DNA of 5,862 nucleotides, from NCBI GenBank assembly GCA_036308445.1, contig JAXJVS010000012.1, positions 1-5,862 on the forward strand, in the 5' to 3' direction. Positions 5,297 to 5,862 of the stretch are shown one piece after another. Each line of letters opens with the position of its first letter. The stretch's first letter is position 1. Both the position numbers and the translations under genes were made by a program. This DNA comes from MGBC113645 sp036308445 (GTDB lineage: Bacteria; Bacillota_I; Bacilli_A; Erysipelotrichales; Coprobacillaceae). The notes beneath the pieces are model-generated. The model saw only the letters and a program-made list of their open reading frames with translations. It did no database searches and was not told the DNA's origin.

Positions 5297-5628
5297 ACAT
5301 TGTCAGCTACCTGTATACTAATAAGATTATCAATACCTACGGTTAATTTACGGTATTCTTTTATCATTTCAAACATTTTTTCTTCTCCTGATGGTTCAAT
5401 ATGGTAGTAAACTCTTATTTTTCTACCTACTTGTTTTTCATAACTAGATATATGTTTGTTTTCTAATAGTTTATAAAGAATAGGATATAGTACGCCTTCT
5501 TTGATATTGATTAGATTATTTGTTCCTTCAGATAACAACTTAGATATTTCATAACCATAACAATCATTGTTATACAGGATGCAAAGTAAAAGCATTTCTA
5601 GTTTAAAATAGTTATTTCTTCCTGCCAT
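5293..5628 (-). CDS. PadR-family transcriptional regulator
   Basis: A 111-residue DNA-binding protein of the small PadR subfamily: an N-terminal winged helix and a short C-terminal dimerisation helix. Landmarks are LLLCILYNNDCYGYEI (13-28), the recognition-helix region GVLYPILYKLLE (45-56) and the wing strand RKIRVYYHIEPSGEE (69-83), all typical of PadR. It probably represses its own operon; the inducing signal is unknown. The start is taken as ATG 5628 because AAAGGTGA (5637-5644) lies eight bases upstream; an in-frame GTG at 5640 falls inside that ribosome binding site and is unlikely. It is the first gene of the operon, coupled by an ATGA overlap to the HAAS-like gene and diverging from a secreted-protein gene at 5774. 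Confidence 0.93.
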   Translation of the reverse strand: MAGRNNYFKLEMLLLCILYNNDCYGYEISKLLSEGTNNLINIKEGVLYPILYKLLENKHISSYEKQVGRKIRVYYHIEPSGEEKMFEMIKEYRKLTVGIDNLISIQVADNV

Positions 5629-5651
5629 AAATGTAATCACCTTTCATCTAA

Positions 5652-5680
5652 ATAATATATAAATACTATCAAAAAATCAA
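5652..5680 (-). promoter_or_regulatory. padR operon promoter (TTGATT-N17-TATTAT)
   Basis: On the minus strand TTGATT (5675-5680) is followed after 17 bp by TATTAT (5652-5657), both one or two bases from consensus. Transcription would start near 5645, just before the padR ribosome binding site. The -35 touches the middle AATAC repeat. Confidence 0.6.
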
Positions 5681-5700
5681 TACCTGTATAAAATAAATAC
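5662..5700. repeat. Three AATAC repeats at exact 17-bp period
   Basis: AATAC occurs at 5662-5666, 5679-5683 and 5696-5700, each followed by C/T then A/T (AATACTA, AATACCT, AATACCA). The repeats cover the padR promoter spacer and -35 and end two bases before the -35 of the divergent promoter. An inverted copy, TGGTATT, lies at 5763-5769. This is a candidate binding region for the PadR protein; in AT-rich DNA chance is a real alternative. Confidence 0.4.
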
Positions 5701-5702
5701 CA

Positions 5703-5730
5703 TTGACAAATAAACATAGAATGCTAAAAT
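5703..5730 (+). promoter_or_regulatory. Promoter of the secreted-protein gene at 5774
   Basis: A perfect TTGACA (5703-5708), a 16-bp spacer and TAAAAT (5725-5730) with a TGC extension (TGnTAAAAT) make a strong vegetative promoter. Downstream, near the expected start, are the inverted pair TTAGG (5735-5739) and CCTAA (5751-5755). It diverges from the padR operon promoter and shares its control region. Confidence 0.75.
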
Positions 5731-5773
5731 GAAATTAGGGAAATTACTATCCTAAATGAAGATGGTATTATTT

Positions 5774-5862
5774 ATGAAAAAAATGTTAAGATTTCTTGTC
5801 GTTTTTGCAATGTTGTTTTGTCAATTTTATAATGTACATGCCTTAGAGGTAAATGAGTCGAA
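5774..5862 (+). CDS. Partial gene for an exported protein (N-terminus only)
   Basis: The frame from ATG 5774 runs open to the window edge and gives 29 residues: a basic start (MKKMLR), a hydrophobic core (FLVVFAMLFCQF) and a likely signal peptidase I site after VHA (residue 23), followed by LEVNES. The lone cysteine in the core does not fit a lipobox, so a secreted or wall-associated protein is more likely than a lipoprotein. The start is not certain: an in-frame ATG at 5756 and another at 5783 are possible, and only a weak purine stretch (GAAGATGG, 5758-5765) precedes 5774. It follows a strong promoter and diverges from the padR operon, so it may be a PadR target. The mature protein lies outside the window and its function is unknown. 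Confidence 0.7.
   Translation, partial: MKKMLRFLVVFAMLFCQFYNVHALEVNES

Overview
The window is AT-rich Firmicutes-type DNA. Strong Shine-Dalgarno sites, a TTA-dominated leucine codon choice and TGG-encoded tryptophans (standard code) all fit. The gene content suggests a gut Clostridia or Erysipelotrichia-like bacterium (for example a Coprobacillus-type lineage). That placement is a guess from composition and gene content, not a match to a genome.

Left part (1-3590): a Cof-type HAD phosphatase on the minus strand (31-855) ends in a hairpin terminator that contains its own stop codon. It diverges from a three-gene ferrous-iron uptake operon on the plus strand: feoA (1074-1286), feoB (start corrected to 1385, ends 3379) and a 52-residue FeoB-associated Cys-rich membrane protein (3393-3551), closed by a strong terminator at 3559-3586. 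The feo promoter (TTGACA-N17-TAAAAT, 959-987) is associated with copies of an inverted motif GTTAG-N6-CTAACTAA. One lies across the promoter, one just downstream of it, and one in the feoA-feoB gap. This looks like a metal-responsive operator set, with half-sites resembling those of DtxR-family regulators but at unusual spacing.

Middle (3590-4445): a promoter-like region, a 13-codon mini-ORF with an excellent ribosome binding site, then a gene for an unrecognised membrane-anchored protein (start 3829). It ends at a 15-bp hairpin that can serve as a terminator in both directions.

Right part (4456-5640, minus strand): an overlapping operon of a PadR-family repressor, a HAAS/DUF1700-like single-pass membrane protein and a secreted Ser/Thr-rich protein. 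The secreted-protein gene is broken by two in-frame stop codons (TAA at codon 56, TGA at codon 105) and reads well otherwise, so it is a recent pseudogene or possible sequencing errors. A divergent promoter starts a second secreted protein (5774 onward) that is cut off by the window edge. The shared intergenic region holds three AATAC repeats exactly 17 bp apart, which could be where the PadR protein binds.

No tRNA, rRNA, CRISPR array, insertion sequence or known riboswitch was recognised.
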